DNA from: Profundibacterium mesophilum KAUST100406-0324
GTDB lineage: Bacteria; Pseudomonadota; Alphaproteobacteria; Rhodobacterales; Rhodobacteraceae
Direction of reading: 5' to 3'
NCBI RefSeq assembly: GCF_009835145.1
Contig: NZ_APKE01000021.1
Coordinates: forward strand, 1-41,309
Length of the DNA: 41,309 nucleotides
The notes under the pieces are model-generated. The model was not told the origin of the DNA and did no database searches. It was given only the letters and a program-made list of their open reading frames with translations. Positions 15,813 through 24,134 of the stretch are shown one piece after another. The translations under genes and the position numbers were made by a program. Every line of letters starts with the position of its first letter. Within the stretch, counting starts at the first letter, position 1.

Positions 15813-15964
15813 CGTCCCACAATGTCCTAGGGGTTGCGGGAAAGCAATACGGGACGAGTTTCGGGACAGGTTTCCAGCGGCCCCGCACCCGTCCCGCAAA
15901 CTTCACATTTCGGGACCGATGCGAAAGCGGCCCGAACCGGCTCGCACCAACCTGAACCGTCCCG
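15813..15964. repeat. Array of GGGAC/GTCCC motifs upstream of the recombinase, candidate res or operator site
   Basis: CGGGAC or its complement occurs at 15850-15855, 15862-15867, 15891-15896, 15911-15916 and 15959-15964, with a related CGTCCC at 15813-15818. The pair at 15891-15916 forms a 26-bp imperfect palindrome (GTCCCG-N14-CGGGAC, with further AAA/TTT symmetry). Resolvases of this family often bind several dyad sites placed directly before their own gene, which fits position and spacing. The role is inferred. The same stretch lies between the recombinase and the end of copB. Confidence 0.45.
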
Positions 15965-15999
15965 CCCCCCTGTCGCGGGGGCCGGACCGCGCGACTTCG

Positions 16000-17499
16000 T
16001 CAGAACCACATCCTGACACCGATGACGCCGCTCCACGCGCTCTTGTCCTCGCCCCGCGCGCCGGCCAGGTCGGCGGTCTCGCCGATCAACCGGTCATAGG
16101 TGACGCCGATATAGGGCGCGAATTCGGGAACGATCTCGTAGCGCAGGCGCAGCCCCGCCTCGATCCCGGTGACGCCCGCCCCGATCCCCAGTTCGGGAAT
16201 GTCCTGGGCGGAAAGCTCGATTTCCGCGCTCGGTTGCAGGATCAGTTTCTGGGTCAGAAGCATGTCATACTCGGCTTCCGCACGCGCCGTCACATCGCCC
16301 TCGTCCGACAGGAAGGCGGCCGCTTCCAACTCGTAGAAATAGGGCAGGAGGCTTTGCACCCCGAGCACGAAATGCGCCCGGTCCGCATCCTCGCCGAAAT
16401 CGTAACGAAGGCCCGTCTGCAAATCGGCCCACGGCGTCACGGTGCGATTCCACAAGAGCTGGATTTCGCCGCTCTCGAGCGACTCGCCCAGGGTGAGTTC
16501 ACCTTCCGTCTTGACCCAGAGCTTGTTGATGTCGCCCCCGTACCAGGCCTGCCCATCCCAGTTCAGCGCGCTCTCGTCCCCGTCCGGCCTGATCTCGAGC
16601 TGGTCGAGAAGGAACTTGTAGGCCGTGACATCTCCCATTTCTTCGTCGAGATGTTCGCGGCTGCGGGCCATGACCGCGTCTCCATAATAGAGATCGGCCG
16701 CATGGGCCGGGCCGGAGAAGGCAGCGGCCGGCGGCGGCGCATCCGCGATTTCCGGCGCGTTCATGGCGCCCATGTCATGCCCGGCCATCGCATCTCCGGC
16801 AGCCGCGCCGCCGGTCATCGCACCGTGATCCATGCCCTCCATGGCACCCATGTCGTGGCCCGCCATCGGGTCAGCAGGGGCGGCGGAAGCCTCGGAGGTC
16901 TCGCTGCCGGTCATCGCGCCGTGATCCATGCCATCCATGGCTCCCATGTCGTGGCCCGCCATCGGGGCGGCAGGGGCGGCGGACCGTTCGGAGGTCTCGG
17001 CGCCGGTCATCGCGCCGTGATCCATGCCCTCCATGGCACCCATGTCGTGGCCCGCCATCGGGGCGGCAGGGGCGGCGGACCGTTCGGAGGTCTCGCCGCC
17101 GGTCATCGCGCCGTGATCCATGCCCTCCATGGCACCCATGTCGTGGCCCTCCATCGGGTCGGCAGGGGCGGCGGACCGTTCGGAGGTCTCGCCGCCGGTC
17201 ATCGCGCCGTGATCCATGCCCTCCATGTCATCCATGGCATTCATGTCGTGGCCCGCCATCGGGGCGGCAGGCGGTGTCTCGTCGCATTCCGTCACGCCGG
17301 CCGTTCCGCCGGATGCCGAAGGGTCCGAATCATCGCAATCTGCCGCGCTGGAACCCGGGTCCTGCATCTGCGTCATGGAGGACATGTCATGGCCAGCCAT
17401 CGGGTCGGCCATCGGAACGGCCTCGGGCCCGGATGCCGTTTGGGCGAATGCGGCACCGGCGAAACCGGCGGCCAGAAAGGTGATCATGAACCGTTTCAT
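16000..17499 (-). CDS. copB: Copper resistance protein CopB with an expanded Met/His repeat domain
   Basis: The 499-residue protein starts with a signal peptide (MKRFMITFLAAGFAGAAFAQ). Residues about 80-247 hold five tandem 32-residue units around GHDMGAMEGMDHGAMTG plus a partial sixth; the Met, His and Asp residues suit copper sequestration. From about residue 270 the conserved CopB barrel domain follows: DAVMARSREHLDEEMGDVTA, LNWDGQAWYGGDINKLWVKT, and a C-terminal VRMWF typical of outer-membrane beta-barrels. CopB acts in the outer membrane and periplasm in copper resistance. It overlaps the copA stop by ATGA, so the two are co-translated. The N-terminal repeat region is much longer than in usual CopB proteins (see repeat entry). 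Confidence 0.93.
   Translation of the reverse strand: MKRFMITFLAAGFAGAAFAQTASGPEAVPMADPMAGHDMSSMTQMQDPGSSAADCDDSDPSASGGTAGVTECDETPPAAPMAGHDMNAMDDMEGMDHGAMTGGETSERSAAPADPMEGHDMGAMEGMDHGAMTGGETSERSAAPAAPMAGHDMGAMEGMDHGAMTGAETSERSAAPAAPMAGHDMGAMDGMDHGAMTGSETSEASAAPADPMAGHDMGAMEGMDHGAMTGGAAAGDAMAGHDMGAMNAPEIADAPPPAAAFSGPAHAADLYYGDAVMARSREHLDEEMGDVTAYKFLLDQLEIRPDGDESALNWDGQAWYGGDINKLWVKTEGELTLGESLESGEIQLLWNRTVTPWADLQTGLRYDFGEDADRAHFVLGVQSLLPYFYELEAAAFLSDEGDVTARAEAEYDMLLTQKLILQPSAEIELSAQDIPELGIGAGVTGIEAGLRLRYEIVPEFAPYIGVTYDRLIGETADLAGARGEDKSAWSGVIGVRMWF
16759..17262 (-). repeat. 96-bp tandem repeats encoding the Met/His copper-binding domain of CopB
   Basis: Five near-identical units of 96 bp (32 codons) plus a shorter last piece lie within copB. 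Each encodes a core such as AGHDMGAMEGMDHGAMTG followed by a Ser/Glu/Ala linker (GETSERSAAPA). Neighbouring units differ at only a few positions, indicating recent duplication by slippage or recombination. Repeat number is likely to vary between strains. Confidence 0.9.
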
Positions 17500-19208
17500 T
17501 TGGGTTCTCCATCGAGGGGGCGGACGGTGACGACGTTGAACATCCCCGCATGCATGTGGAACAGGAGGTGGCAGTGGAAGGCCCAGTCGCCGGGATTGTC
17601 GGCGGTCATGTCGAAGGTCACCTTGCTTCCGGGCAGGACGTTGATCGTGTGTTTGAGGGGGTGATACCCGTCATGCCCGTTGACCAGCTCCATGAAATGG
17701 CCGTGGATGTGCATCGGGTGCTGCATCATCGTGTTGTTGACCATGGTCACGCGGACACGCTCGTTGCGCGCGAAGCGGATCGGCTCCATGCCCTGGCTGA
17801 ACTTGCGCCCGTCCAGCGTCCACATGAAACGCTCCATGTTGCCCGTCAGGTTGATCTCCAGATGCCGCGAGGGGCGGCGCCTGTCGGGATTGGGTTTGAG
17901 GGAGACGAGATCACGATAGGTCAGGACGCGGTGTCCGACATCGGTCAGGCCGAGCCCGGGATGGCCCGTCCGGTCCTGCGGCGACGGCGCGATCGCATCG
18001 ACGCCGACGCCCACCTGCACGTCCGGCGGGACATTCGCCGGATCGCGCATGTTCATATCCATGTCCATGCCGCCATGATCCATGCCCTGCATGCCGCCCA
18101 TGCCCATATCCTCCATCGACAGGAGCGGGCGCGGACGCAGGGGCGGCACCGGGGCGCTCATGCCCATGCGGGGGGCGAGGGTGGCGCGCGCCATGCCGGA
18201 GCGGTCGGCCGCCTCGGCGACGACCGTATAGGCCTGGTCGGCGGTGGGCCGGACGATCACGTCATAGGTTTCGGCGACCGAGATCTGCAGCTCGCCGACA
18301 TCCACCGGGCGCACGTTCTCGCCATCGGCGTTCACGACCGTCATGGCGAGGCCGGGAATGCGCAGCTGGAAGACGGTCATCGCCGAGGCGTTGATGATGC
18401 GCAGCCTGACACGCTCGCCCGGCCGGAACAGGCCGGTCCAGTTCTCCTTCGGTCCGTGACCGTTCACGAGGAAGGTATAGATCGCGCCCGTGACATCCGA
18501 AATGTCGGTGGGGTCCATCTTCATCTTGCCCCATCTCAGACGCTCGCCCAGCGTCATGCGCTGTTCGGGATCGTCACTCGCCAGTCCGGGCGCCGTCAGC
18601 TTCTGACGGTTGTAATGCCCGCCCTCCTGCTTGAGCTGGTTCATGATCCGCGCCGGATTCTCGAAGCTCCAGTCCGACAGGACGAGGACATGCTCGCGGT
18701 CATAGGCGACCGGATCGGGGGTCGCGGGGTCGATGATGATCGGCCCGTAATGGCCGATCTGCTCCTGCAGCCCCGAATGGCTGTGATACCAGAACGTGCC
18801 GGCCTGCCGGATCGGCAGTTCGTAGACGAATGTCTCGCGTGGGCGGATGCCCGGAAAACTCACGCCCGGCACGCCGTCCATCTGGAACGGGATCAGGAAG
18901 CCATGCCAGTGGATCGACGTGTCTTCGTCGAGCGTGTTGGTGACGGCGATCCTGAACGTCTCGCCCTCGCGCAGGCGAAGGAGCGGCGCGGGGAGGGTGC
19001 CGTTGATCGTGATTGCCTTGCCGGTGCGTCCGCCGACACTGAACCGGTCGCGCCCGACCGTCAGGGCGATGTTGTTGCTCGAAAGCGTGTTCATGGCGGG
19101 CGGAATGCCGGGGCTGCCACTATGGGCCCAGGCGGGGATGAGCCCGCCAAGCGCGGTGAGCCCGCCTATCGCGCCGGCGCCGGTCAGCATGCTACGACGA
19201 TTGATCAT
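17496..19208 (-). CDS. copA: Copper resistance multicopper oxidase CopA (Tat-exported)
   Basis: The 570-residue product carries a twin-arginine signal (MINRRSMLTGAGAIGG) and is exported folded to the periplasm. Copper ligands are seen in SIHWHGFLIPF, TFWYHSHSGLQEQ, HPMHIHGHFMELV and WAFHCHLLFHMHAGMF, giving the complete set of type 1, 2 and 3 sites. A Met-rich segment (MEDMGMGGMQGMDHGGMDMD) sits at about residue 400, as in CopA/PcoA proteins. Such enzymes oxidise Cu(I) and lower copper toxicity. The start at 19208 is fixed by the Tat motif; the frame upstream is a GC-bias extension. It is co-translated with copB by an ATGA overlap. Confidence 0.94.
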   Translation of the reverse strand: MINRRSMLTGAGAIGGLTALGGLIPAWAHSGSPGIPPAMNTLSSNNIALTVGRDRFSVGGRTGKAITINGTLPAPLLRLREGETFRIAVTNTLDEDTSIHWHGFLIPFQMDGVPGVSFPGIRPRETFVYELPIRQAGTFWYHSHSGLQEQIGHYGPIIIDPATPDPVAYDREHVLVLSDWSFENPARIMNQLKQEGGHYNRQKLTAPGLASDDPEQRMTLGERLRWGKMKMDPTDISDVTGAIYTFLVNGHGPKENWTGLFRPGERVRLRIINASAMTVFQLRIPGLAMTVVNADGENVRPVDVGELQISVAETYDVIVRPTADQAYTVVAEAADRSGMARATLAPRMGMSAPVPPLRPRPLLSMEDMGMGGMQGMDHGGMDMDMNMRDPANVPPDVQVGVGVDAIAPSPQDRTGHPGLGLTDVGHRVLTYRDLVSLKPNPDRRRPSRHLEINLTGNMERFMWTLDGRKFSQGMEPIRFARNERVRVTMVNNTMMQHPMHIHGHFMELVNGHDGYHPLKHTINVLPGSKVTFDMTADNPGDWAFHCHLLFHMHAGMFNVVTVRPLDGEPK

Positions 19209-19543
19209 GGGGTCTTGGCCTTTCTCGAAGGGGTGCGTGCCCCCCATGCGGTCCTGCCCGGAGCCGTCATGGGGACGCGGAGTAGGGTCGTGCGGGGGGA
19301 CCCTGCGCGGGGAATGCGCGCAGGGAGGGATGATGCGGGTGGCACGGAAGATGCGGAGCCTGCCGCCTGCCTTCCGCGCTTTGCGCATCCCCGCACCCGC
19401 GAAGGGACGGATCACGGATGCGGACCCGTTTCAGGATCGCAGGAGGAGGGCGCGGGAGGAAACAAGCCTCGGGCGTGCGAAAAGCATCGGTCTGGAAGAT
19501 GATCCGGACGAAGGCGCGCGCGGCGTCCCCCATGCGGGGCGGA
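19209..19543. other. Intergenic region upstream of copA with a perfect inverted repeat
   Basis: This 335-bp gap lies between copA and the Cys-rich gene, both on the minus strand. CCCTGCGCG (19301-19309) and CGCGCAGGG (19317-19325) form a perfect 9-bp inverted repeat with 7 bases between. It could be a hairpin ending the upstream gene's transcript or an operator for copA. No recognisable CueR box (ACCTTCC-N-GGAAGGT) was found. Only shadow frames are present otherwise. Confidence 0.4.
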
Positions 19544-19912
19544 TCAGCCCTGCGGCGGCCTGAGCAGATCGCCGCCCTGGACCGAGACGGTCCCGGCGAT
19601 GCCGGCGGGTTCATGACGCATGGGAGGAATGCCGCCCATGACGCCGGAATTCACGGTCACATCCACCACAGCGCAGATGCCGGAACAGCAGGCGCTTTGG
19701 CAATCGGCCACGAGGTCCGAGGATAGCGCGGGGATTGCGGGCGTCTCGAGGCCGGAATGCGGCTCGGCCGCCATGGCATGGGACGCGGTTGCCGCCTCAT
19801 GCGCCTGACCGCCCATATGTTCGGCCATGGACGGCGTGCTCGCCAGCATGAACGTAAGCACCGCGGCCATCCAGATCCGCGAGAAACCGATCATGATCCA
19901 TGAAACATACAT
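19544..19912 (-). CDS. Small exported Cys/Met/His-rich protein of the copper locus
   Basis: The frame encodes up to 122 residues with a signal peptide (SRIWMAAVLTFMLASTPSMA, cleavage after SMA). The mature part has AEHMGGQAHEAATASHAM, then a cysteine cluster DCQSACCSGIC (C-x3-CC-x3-C) and MGGIPPMRHEP. Such residues suggest binding of copper. It lies directly upstream of copA-copB on the same strand and is probably part of the same response. The start may be ATG at 19912 or ATG at 19894 (GGA close upstream). The family is not identified; it recalls small periplasmic proteins found next to copper genes. A longer overlapping minus-strand frame to 21781 is a GC artefact with this gene as its real tail. 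Confidence 0.6.
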   Translation of the reverse strand: MYVSWIMIGFSRIWMAAVLTFMLASTPSMAEHMGGQAHEAATASHAMAAEPHSGLETPAIPALSSDLVADCQSACCSGICAVVDVTVNSGVMGGIPPMRHEPAGIAGTVSVQGGDLLRPPQG

Positions 19913-20368
19913 GACGTGGCCATGCAGCGGAACGCGAAGGCTGTCAAGACGGTCTATATGCGCTGGAACCTTCTGACGGACATGCATTGTGACAGGGACC
20001 GCAACGGGGGCGGAAAGGGGCGACATGGCCTTCTGCGGTCGCAGGCAGACGACAAGAGGGGCGCGCAGCTTACTCGCGTGAACTTCTGCAATGAAAACCG
20101 CATGCAATTCTGTCCGATCCGTAAGAATGGAGATGCCGAAGGGCGAAGAGCGCCCCCACGCGGCGCGCCGGCAGTACGCCCTCCATTCCTGCGCCGTATG
20201 AGCCCCCCCCGGAAGGGCCGCGCGGCCCCGTTTCGGAACGCCCGGCGCCGCCCATGCGTTGGACCGTGAACCCCCGGCGCCGCTCCCGGGATAGCGTCCG
20301 CGGCCCGAATGGCCCCGATGCGCCAGGAGCGTGCGCCCGATCCCGACCCTTGTTCCAAATGGGAGACC
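19913..20368. promoter_or_regulatory. Divergent intergenic region between the copper group and the sugar dehydrogenase
   Basis: This 456-bp gap should hold promoters in both directions. It is less GC-rich at 19913-20130. On the minus strand an exact TTGACA (19942-19947) precedes the Cys-rich gene, but without a clear -10 at standard distance. On the plus strand gggag lies just before the start at 20369. No gene, RNA or known operator was recognised. Confidence 0.35.
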
Positions 20369-21643
20369 ATGATGACGACACGGAAATTTTCGACCCTCAG
20401 CCCCGCGCTTCTGGCGCTGCCGATCCTTGCCGCCGCGCCCTTCGCCGGCCCGGCCGAGGTTGCGGCCGCGCCCGACAACGCGGCCTCCGACGTGACCTTC
20501 ACGCGCGGCAACCGGAACACCGATCTCGAGCCGGCCTTCCCCGAGCAGTTCCGCGCGGACCTTGTCGAGGGCGAGACCGAAACCTCCGTCGAGTTGCTCG
20601 TCGGCGGGCTCGTCCACCCCTGGGGGATCGACCAGCTTCCCGATGGGAGCTTCCTGGTGACCGAGCGGCCCGGCCGTCTGCGCCATGTCTCCGCCGACGG
20701 GACGCTGCACGATCCGATCGAGGGGCTTCCCGAGGTCTACAACCAGCCCGCCTCGCCCGAGGCCTCGGTGCAGGCCGGCCTTCTGGATGTGAAGATCGGT
20801 CCCGACTTTGCCAATGACCGGATGGTCTACTTCACCTATTCCAAGCCGATGGAGGGTGAGACGACCGTAACCGCCGCGGCCCGCGGCGTGCTGAGCGAGG
20901 ACATGACGACGCTGAGCGATGTCGAGGACATCTTCGTGCAGGACCCGCCCTCCGAGGCCCCGATGCATTACGGCAGCCGCCTGGTCTTTCCCGGCGACGG
21001 CACTGTCTTCATCACCACGGGCGAGCATTTCACCGAGAAATACCGCGAATATGCCCAGGATCTCGACAAGACCTACGGCAAGGTGATCCGGGTCAATCTC
21101 GACGGGTCGATCCCCGAGGACAATCCCTTTGTCGGCAAGGACGGGGTCGACAGCATCTGGAGCCTCGGGCACCGCAACATCCAGGCCGCCGACATGTCGC
21201 CGGATGGCAGGCTTCACATCGTCGAGCACGGGCCCGCGGGCGGCGACGAGCTGAACCGTCCGGAGCCGGGCCTGAACTATGGCTGGCCGAAGGTCAGCTA
21301 TGGCGAGGAGTATTCCGGCGAGGCGGTGGGTGAAGGCCGGGCCTCGATGGAGGGAATGGAGGAGCCGCTCTATTTCTGGGACCCGGTGATCGCGCCCGGC
21401 GGCATGAGCTTCGTCAGCGGCGAGATGTTCCCCGAATGGGAGGGCGACATGCTGATCGGCTCGCTCTACCCGGGCGGGCTGGTGCGGCTGGAATTGGACG
21501 GCGAGGGCTTCGTCGCGCATGAGGAGCGGCTGCTGCGCAAGCAGGGGCGGGTGCGCGATGTCGACGTGCTGCAAGATGGCAGCATCGTCTTCCTGACCGA
21601 CCTGGAGAATGGCTCGATCATGCACATGACGGCGAAAGAGTAA
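20369..21643 (+). CDS. PQQ-dependent aldose sugar dehydrogenase (YliI/Asd-like, exported)
   Basis: The 424-residue product has a signal peptide (MMTTRKFSTLSPALLALPILAAAPFAGPAEVAAAP) and a six-bladed propeller typical of soluble sugar dehydrogenases. Family motifs: LVGGLVHPWGIDQLPDG with TERPGRLRHV, AGLLDVKIGPDFANDRMVYF, SRLVFPGDGTVFITTGEH, SIWSLGHRNIQAADMSPDG and VEHGPAGGDELNRPEPGLNYGWP. These enzymes oxidise aldoses in the periplasm using PQQ and Ca2+. No PQQ synthesis genes occur in the window. The ATG at 20369 (or 20372) follows GGGAG. It is convergent with the SrfC-like gene, with a large hairpin between. A sugar-related role fits the surrounding glycan genes. Confidence 0.88.
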   Translation: MMTTRKFSTLSPALLALPILAAAPFAGPAEVAAAPDNAASDVTFTRGNRNTDLEPAFPEQFRADLVEGETETSVELLVGGLVHPWGIDQLPDGSFLVTERPGRLRHVSADGTLHDPIEGLPEVYNQPASPEASVQAGLLDVKIGPDFANDRMVYFTYSKPMEGETTVTAAARGVLSEDMTTLSDVEDIFVQDPPSEAPMHYGSRLVFPGDGTVFITTGEHFTEKYREYAQDLDKTYGKVIRVNLDGSIPEDNPFVGKDGVDSIWSLGHRNIQAADMSPDGRLHIVEHGPAGGDELNRPEPGLNYGWPKVSYGEEYSGEAVGEGRASMEGMEEPLYFWDPVIAPGGMSFVSGEMFPEWEGDMLIGSLYPGGLVRLELDGEGFVAHEERLLRKQGRVRDVDVLQDGSIVFLTDLENGSIMHMTAKE

Positions 21644-21745
21644 TCGCCCCCGTCGGGGCACTCCTCGTCGGGAACGCGGTGTCACGGTCCGGCAGGACCG
21701 GGCATCGCGCCAGATCCGCCCGCCGGGCGCGGGTCTGGAAAGCGA

Positions 21746-21813
21746 GGCTGACGGGCGGGTCTGGCGGGCGGGCCCGGACATGATGATCCGGTCCTTCGGC
21801 CCGCCCGTCAGCC
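21746..21813. terminator. Large stem-loop between convergent genes
   Basis: GGCTGACGGGCGGG (21746-21759) is perfectly complementary to CCCGCCCGTCAGCC (21800-21813), a 14-bp stem with a 40-base interval that can itself pair (CCGGA with TCCGG). It lies between the plus-strand dehydrogenase end (21643) and the minus-strand SrfC-like end (21819), where a bidirectional terminator is expected. No T-run is present. Confidence 0.5.
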
Positions 21814-21818
21814 GCCCG

Positions 21819-24134
21819 TCAGCCGCGCGCCCGCGCGATCAGCCGATCGAGCGCGGCGTCGGCCTCGACCTCCCCCACCGCGAGACCGGTCAGGGCGGCG
21901 GCATTCCCCTCGATCAGCGTCATCAACTCCGTGCTCCAGCGCAGTCCGGGCGCCGGGCGATCGGTCCGGCGTGCCTGCATCAGCTCGGCGAGGGCCTGGT
22001 CGCGCGGTGTCGTCTGAAGGCGGCGCAGCGCCTCCCAGGCCGCCTTGGTGGCGCCGCCCCCGCACGCCGGCCGGGCGATGGCAGGCCGCCCGTCGACCAG
22101 CGCCGCGCCGGGGCGCTCGACGAAGGCGTTGACGATGCGGATGGCCCGCGCCGCCGCGTCCTCCCGGTCGTGAACCGGCCGTTCCCCCGCATCCGCCAGC
22201 CCGCGCGACATCGCGGCAAGCGCCTCGACCATCCCGGCGCGCAAGGCCCCCTGCGCCAGCTCGTCCACCAGCACCTCGGCATGGGCGGGGATCATCCCGA
22301 GATAATCGCACAGCTCGCGCCGGCCCAGACGCCGCCGCGCCGCCGCCTGCCAGGCTCCGAGCACGGTCTCGGCGAAGCGGGCATGGCGGTCCCCGTTCCA
22401 GGCCCGGCCGCACAGCGCCAGCGGCGCACCATCCTGCAAATCCCCCCGGCGCAGGTAGAGCGCCCCGAGCAGCAGCCCCAGGCGCCGCTCCTCGATGCAA
22501 GGCCGCAGGCGCCGCACCATGGCGCGCCCGGTGGCGATCCGCGCGGCATGCTCGTCGGCCGCCTCGCTCCGCCGGCTGCATTGCTTCATCATCGCGTTGA
22601 GCTTGTGCAGCAGACGCAGCAGCGATCGCTCCAGCCCGTTGACCCGCCCCCGCGCGGTGCAGGCCGCGCGCAGGGCCGATTGCAGCGGACAGGCCTGCCG
22701 CCCCGCCCCCGGCAGAAGGGCGGGATGGGGAAGCCGGGCGAGCCAGATCGCGCCCCCGAAGGGACGGCGCGCCGAGCGATGCTCGCACGGGGAGGCCGGC
22801 GCGGCGGCGCCGTTGGCCGCGTCAAGCTCGCTGCGGAAGATCACCGCGAAGACCGGCACCCGCTCGGCATCGGGTGCCGCCGAGCCGAGGCCTGCCCCCT
22901 CGAACGCCGTCCTCCCGAGGCCATCCTGCGCCCGGCAATCGACGATGGCGCAAAGCTCGCGGCGGCGCTGCGCGCGCAGCGGCAGCCAGGCGCGCTTGAC
23001 CCGGTCGAGCCGGCCCGCCTCCCACGCCGCGCCTCCTGATGCGGGCTCCGATGCGCTCCCTGACGGATCTCCCGCCGGGGTGCCCGGACGCGCCCGGCCC
23101 TCAAGGTCCGCCTGTCCCGGCATCTGCGGAAAGATCAGCAGATCGGCAAGGTTGAGCAGCCCGTCCTCGGCGATGCCGATATCCCGGCGGGCCGTGACCG
23201 CCCCGATTTCCGCCGTCAGCGCCGAAAGCCCGCGCAGTTGCGTGCGCGCCAATGCCCCCGATGGCAGGCGCAGGCGGACCAGCCGGTCATCCCCGGCCTC
23301 CGCCTCGTCGCAGCCCCCCAGGCCCGGATGATCGAGAAGACCGGCCGGTGCCCAGACCCGCCGCGCATGGCCCAGGGCGTCGAGGGTGATGCCGAATTGC
23401 CGGCACCATGCGGTCTGCGCGGGGGCCTCCGCCCAGAGCAGCGAGAGTGCCGCGGCCCGGCAAGCGGCATTGCCCCGCGCCAGGATCGCACCGATCCGCG
23501 CGGAGAAGGGAGCAAGCTGCGCCAGATGGGGATAATCGCGCACGAGGCGGTCAAGCTCACGCGCCAGCGTGCCGGCGCAGCGGCGCGGCGGGCTCCATCC
23601 CTGCGCCGCGCCGGTGCCGGCATCGGGCACCATGCGCTCGCAGCATTCGAGCACCGCCTCGATGCGCGCCGGCAGCGCGCAGATCGGCGCCGTCCCCGCG
23701 ACCAGAAGCGCCGCCGCCTCGAGCTCGGTCAGCAGCGACAGCGCCACGGGATAGGTCGGATCGGGACCCTCCTCCCCCGGCGTGATCCGCAAGATCGCGC
23801 CGCGTCCGGGCGTCAGGAAGCGCGAGGCCGCGATCTCCGTCGATCCGAAGCGCAGCGGCACCTCGCCCGATCCATGCTGCCCCGCCGCCGCCCCGATGAG
23901 GGCGGCAAGCCCGCGCGGCATCCCGAAGGCGGCGATGGCGGGACGCCGCGCGGCCGCGTGCGACAATCGCTCGAGCGCATCGACCAGCTCGGCGCTATCG
24001 CGGCGGATCTGGGGGGCATGGGCGCCGGCCGCGAGCGGATGATGACCCGTCCACTGGCCCAGCCCCTCGGCCGAGCGGCGCACCGCGTCGATCCGCCCCA
24101 ACAGCAGGCGCCGACGTGCCAGCGCGGCGCTCAT
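21819..24134 (-). CDS. SrfC-like putative virulence factor with a degenerate P-loop region
   Basis: The 771-residue protein matches the overall pattern of SrfC-family proteins (Virul_Fac): an N-terminal helical start, YPVALSLLTELEAAALLVAG, DYPHLAQLAPFSARIGAIL, LDALGHARRVWAPAGLLD, RGLSALTAEIGAVTARRDIG and LADLLIFPQMPG, which corresponds to the family's DFPG switch segment. Classic SrfC has a GxxxxGKS P-loop. Here the corresponding place reads AFGMPRGLAALIGAAAG without Lys-Ser/Thr, so nucleotide binding is doubtful. SrfA and SrfB partners are absent. Start ATG at 24134 has GGAG 8 bases upstream; the longer frame to 24281 is unsupported. Divergent from the hybrid regulator gene. The assignment is by remembered motif pattern. 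Confidence 0.6.
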   Translation of the reverse strand: MSAALARRRLLLGRIDAVRRSAEGLGQWTGHHPLAAGAHAPQIRRDSAELVDALERLSHAAARRPAIAAFGMPRGLAALIGAAAGQHGSGEVPLRFGSTEIAASRFLTPGRGAILRITPGEEGPDPTYPVALSLLTELEAAALLVAGTAPICALPARIEAVLECCERMVPDAGTGAAQGWSPPRRCAGTLARELDRLVRDYPHLAQLAPFSARIGAILARGNAACRAAALSLLWAEAPAQTAWCRQFGITLDALGHARRVWAPAGLLDHPGLGGCDEAEAGDDRLVRLRLPSGALARTQLRGLSALTAEIGAVTARRDIGIAEDGLLNLADLLIFPQMPGQADLEGRARPGTPAGDPSGSASEPASGGAAWEAGRLDRVKRAWLPLRAQRRRELCAIVDCRAQDGLGRTAFEGAGLGSAAPDAERVPVFAVIFRSELDAANGAAAPASPCEHRSARRPFGGAIWLARLPHPALLPGAGRQACPLQSALRAACTARGRVNGLERSLLRLLHKLNAMMKQCSRRSEAADEHAARIATGRAMVRRLRPCIEERRLGLLLGALYLRRGDLQDGAPLALCGRAWNGDRHARFAETVLGAWQAAARRRLGRRELCDYLGMIPAHAEVLVDELAQGALRAGMVEALAAMSRGLADAGERPVHDREDAAARAIRIVNAFVERPGAALVDGRPAIARPACGGGATKAAWEALRRLQTTPRDQALAELMQARRTDRPAPGLRWSTELMTLIEGNAAALTGLAVGEVEADAALDRLIARARG

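Noticed and set aside
16759-17262. Regular repeats that might be taken for a CRISPR array
   Set aside because: Units are contiguous 96-bp in-frame coding repeats without spacers and encode the Met/His domain of CopB.
17550-19502. A 650-codon plus-strand frame opposite copA
   Set aside because: Shadow of copA; composition dominated by His/Arg/Asp/Val with no domains.
19913-21781. Upstream part of a long minus-strand frame that continues into the Cys-rich gene
   Set aside because: It lies antisense to the sugar dehydrogenase; only the last 122 codons after a signal-peptide start look like a protein.
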